DNA of 6,088 nucleotides from Candidatus Bathyarchaeota archaeon. GTDB lineage: Archaea; Thermoproteota; Bathyarchaeia; TCS64. Every line of letters begins with the position of its first letter. Position 1 is the first letter of the stretch. Under the pieces are notes generated by a model. It was given only the letters and a program-made list of their open reading frames with translations. It did not search any database and was not told the DNA's origin. Positions 4,729 to 6,088 of the stretch are shown piece after piece. The translations under genes and the position numbers were made by a program. Location: NCBI GenBank assembly GCA_937877765.1, contig CALGBN010000396.1, forward strand, positions 1 through 6,088, written 5' to 3'.

Positions 4729-6088
4729 TCAAAGACCTATATTCTGATAGAATATATTCACGTACCTCATGGCCACGTTGGGCCATATCATGTCACGGCT
4801 GTAACTGTATGCACGCTCCTCAAAACCGGTTCTTACATGCTCGTAATCTATCAAAGTTTCAACTGCACGAAAAATTGAATCAGGGTCCTTGAAATCGCAT
4901 CTCATCGCTGCCCCTTGGTTAATCACTTCCTCTGCGTGGAGAAATGGTGTCGAGACGATTGCCTTCCCCGTGCATAGAGCATACAGTAAAGTGCCACTGC
5001 TAATCTGGTCCTCGTTGGGATACGCAAGTATGTAAACGTCCGTTGCCTGAAGGAACCTGATTAACTCGCTTTTACTTAAGAACCTGTTGACGAACCTAAC
5101 GTTACGCTCCAATCCAAGAGACTCCGTTAGCTCGATGAGCGACTGCCTGTATGACTCTCCTTCACTCTTCCTTACTTCAGGATGGGTCTCTCCTATTATA
5201 AGGTACAGGAGATTTGGATGTTTATTCACTAGAGAAGGAAGAGCTTGAATCGCGTATTCTATTCCCTTTCCCCTACTCATCAGACCGAATGATGATAGAA
5301 GGAACCTGTCCTTAAGACCCAGTCCTTCTTTCACAGTAAAGCTTTGAACTTTTGGGACATTAGGACAGCCATGAGGGATGTATCTTATCTTGTCTACAAG
5401 TGTGTCGTACCGTTGTTCAAGGATCTTCGCACCCACTCTGGCGAGAATGACAACTTGGTTGCTAAGCCTCAAGACCTCTTTCATGACTCGCTCAGCGTCG
5501 GGTGGTGGGTCCTGTAGGATCGTGTGAAGTGTCGTGGTCACCGGTTTTTTCAGTGTTTCCATAAAGTCTATCAGGTAGTCGCCCCAAACGCCACCGAATA
5601 AGCCATACTCGTGTTGTATGTTGACGGCGTCGATGCTTGATTCATTGATCTTGTTTGCAGCATCAATGTATGACTCTGGGTCCTCTCTCTCTATCTGAAG
5701 CTTGACTGTACTTGGATAATCATAGTAACCACCTCGATCGTTGATTGCGGTGATTATGGGCGGTGATAATGCCTGAAGTCGCGAGATCTCATCTACCAGA
5801 TCGTGGGTAAATGTAGCTATTCCACATTCACGTGGTGGATAAGTACTGAGATAAGTGATCACAGGTTTATCGATCGAACGTTTCATCAAATCATCTGGCA
5901 TTGCCCTGGTCTGCTCAAGATAGGTGCTATGGGCAATGTCCAGCAATCTTCTCTCAGTTGTGATCCCTATAATTCTATCATTTTCCATCACGACAAGTCT
6001 TCGTATGCGGTGGGCCCTCAGGAGTTCCATAGCCTTCTTTATGGTTTGACTTGACTCGATGCTGATAATTGGAGACGTCATTATTTCC
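4729..6088 (-). CDS. CBS-domain/GT4 glycosyltransferase fusion (mannosyltransferase-like), 5' partial
   Basis: Residues are numbered from the ATG at 6081. A complete-looking CBS motif (1-57: MTSPIISI, RRLVVMEN-RIIGITTERRLLDIA) precedes a GT-B fold GT4 enzyme. The GT4 part has TYPPRECGIATFT (80-92), IQHEYGLFGG (155-164), TLHT (184-187), IPHG (235-238), GLMSRGKGIE (266-275) and QISSGTLLYALCTGKAIVST (359-378) in the donor-binding half. Members of this group are annotated as mannosyltransferase-like and would transfer a sugar from a nucleotide donor. CBS domains usually bind adenine nucleotides and occur in pairs. The codons before 6081 read Glu-Ile and the frame is open to the window edge, giving EIMTSP as in typical CBS repeats, so the gene probably continues outside with another CBS repeat. 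An internal Met66 (5886) could start a GT4-only protein but lacks a Shine-Dalgarno. First of the three genes visible; donor and acceptor are unknown. Confidence 0.82.
   Translation of the reverse strand, partial: EIMTSPIISIESSQTIKKAMELLRAHRIRRLVVMENDRIIGITTERRLLDIAHSTYLEQTRAMPDDLMKRSIDKPVITYLSTYPPRECGIATFTHDLVDEISRLQALSPPIITAINDRGGYYDYPSTVKLQIEREDPESYIDAANKINESSIDAVNIQHEYGLFGGVWGDYLIDFMETLKKPVTTTLHTILQDPPPDAERVMKEVLRLSNQVVILARVGAKILEQRYDTLVDKIRYIPHGCPNVPKVQSFTVKEGLGLKDRFLLSSFGLMSRGKGIEYAIQALPSLVNKHPNLLYLIIGETHPEVRKSEGESYRQSLIELTESLGLERNVRFVNRFLSKSELIRFLQATDVYILAYPNEDQISSGTLLYALCTGKAIVSTPFLHAEEVINQGAAMRCDFKDPDSIFRAVETLIDYEHVRTGFEERAYSYSRDMIWPNVAMRYVNIFYQNIGL

Noticed and set aside
3683..4786. 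Longer start at 4786 for the barrel-like protein.
   Set aside because: It overlaps the glycosyltransferase gene by 58 bases and adds 20 residues without family similarity; the ATG at 4726 sits 2 bases after the upstream stop.

Overview
The window most likely comes from an archaeon. The strongest sign is a 56-residue DUF2080-type, transposase-associated protein, a family I know almost only from archaea. It is preceded by a TATA element about 27 bases upstream of its ATG, as in leaderless archaeal transcripts. The lineage below archaea cannot be resolved from this sequence. No rRNA, tRNA or CRISPR array is visible.

The left half (1 to about 2600) is GC-rich mobile DNA. It opens inside an IS110-family transposase gene on the plus strand, whose last ~25 codons are displaced by a one-base frameshift. 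Next is a ~200-base stretch of uncertain ownership. Then, on the minus strand, comes an IS66-family unit: a DUF2080 accessory gene (2558-2388) followed by a DDE transposase (from 2368). The transposase frame has no stop where the family normally ends and runs on antisense into the IS110 gene. The IS66 unit has a compact promoter: a TATA box and two copies of the palindrome ATTGCAAT between the TATA box and the start codon.

Between the mobile DNA and the right half (about 2626-2767, plus strand) lies what reads as the broken 3' end of a mannose-1-phosphate guanylyltransferase (ManC-like) gene, with a one-base shift in an A6 run. Its stop shares a CTAG tetramer with the stop of the convergent gene.

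The right half (2764-6088) is lower in GC and holds three tightly packed minus-strand genes, transcribed from the right edge toward the left. They are a CBS-domain/GT4 glycosyltransferase fusion (5' end outside the window), an (alpha/alpha)6-barrel-like protein that in many bacteria is the C-terminal half of the same glycosyltransferase, and a GH130-family mannoside phosphorylase/hydrolase. The first two are separated by 2 bases and look translationally coupled. The third follows 46 bases later with its own Shine-Dalgarno.

Together with the ManC remnant, the three genes suggest a system that builds and trims or phosphorolyses a mannose-containing oligosaccharide or glycan, possibly with adenine-nucleotide sensing through the CBS domain. 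The families are recognisable from motifs. The substrate, product and regulation are inference.
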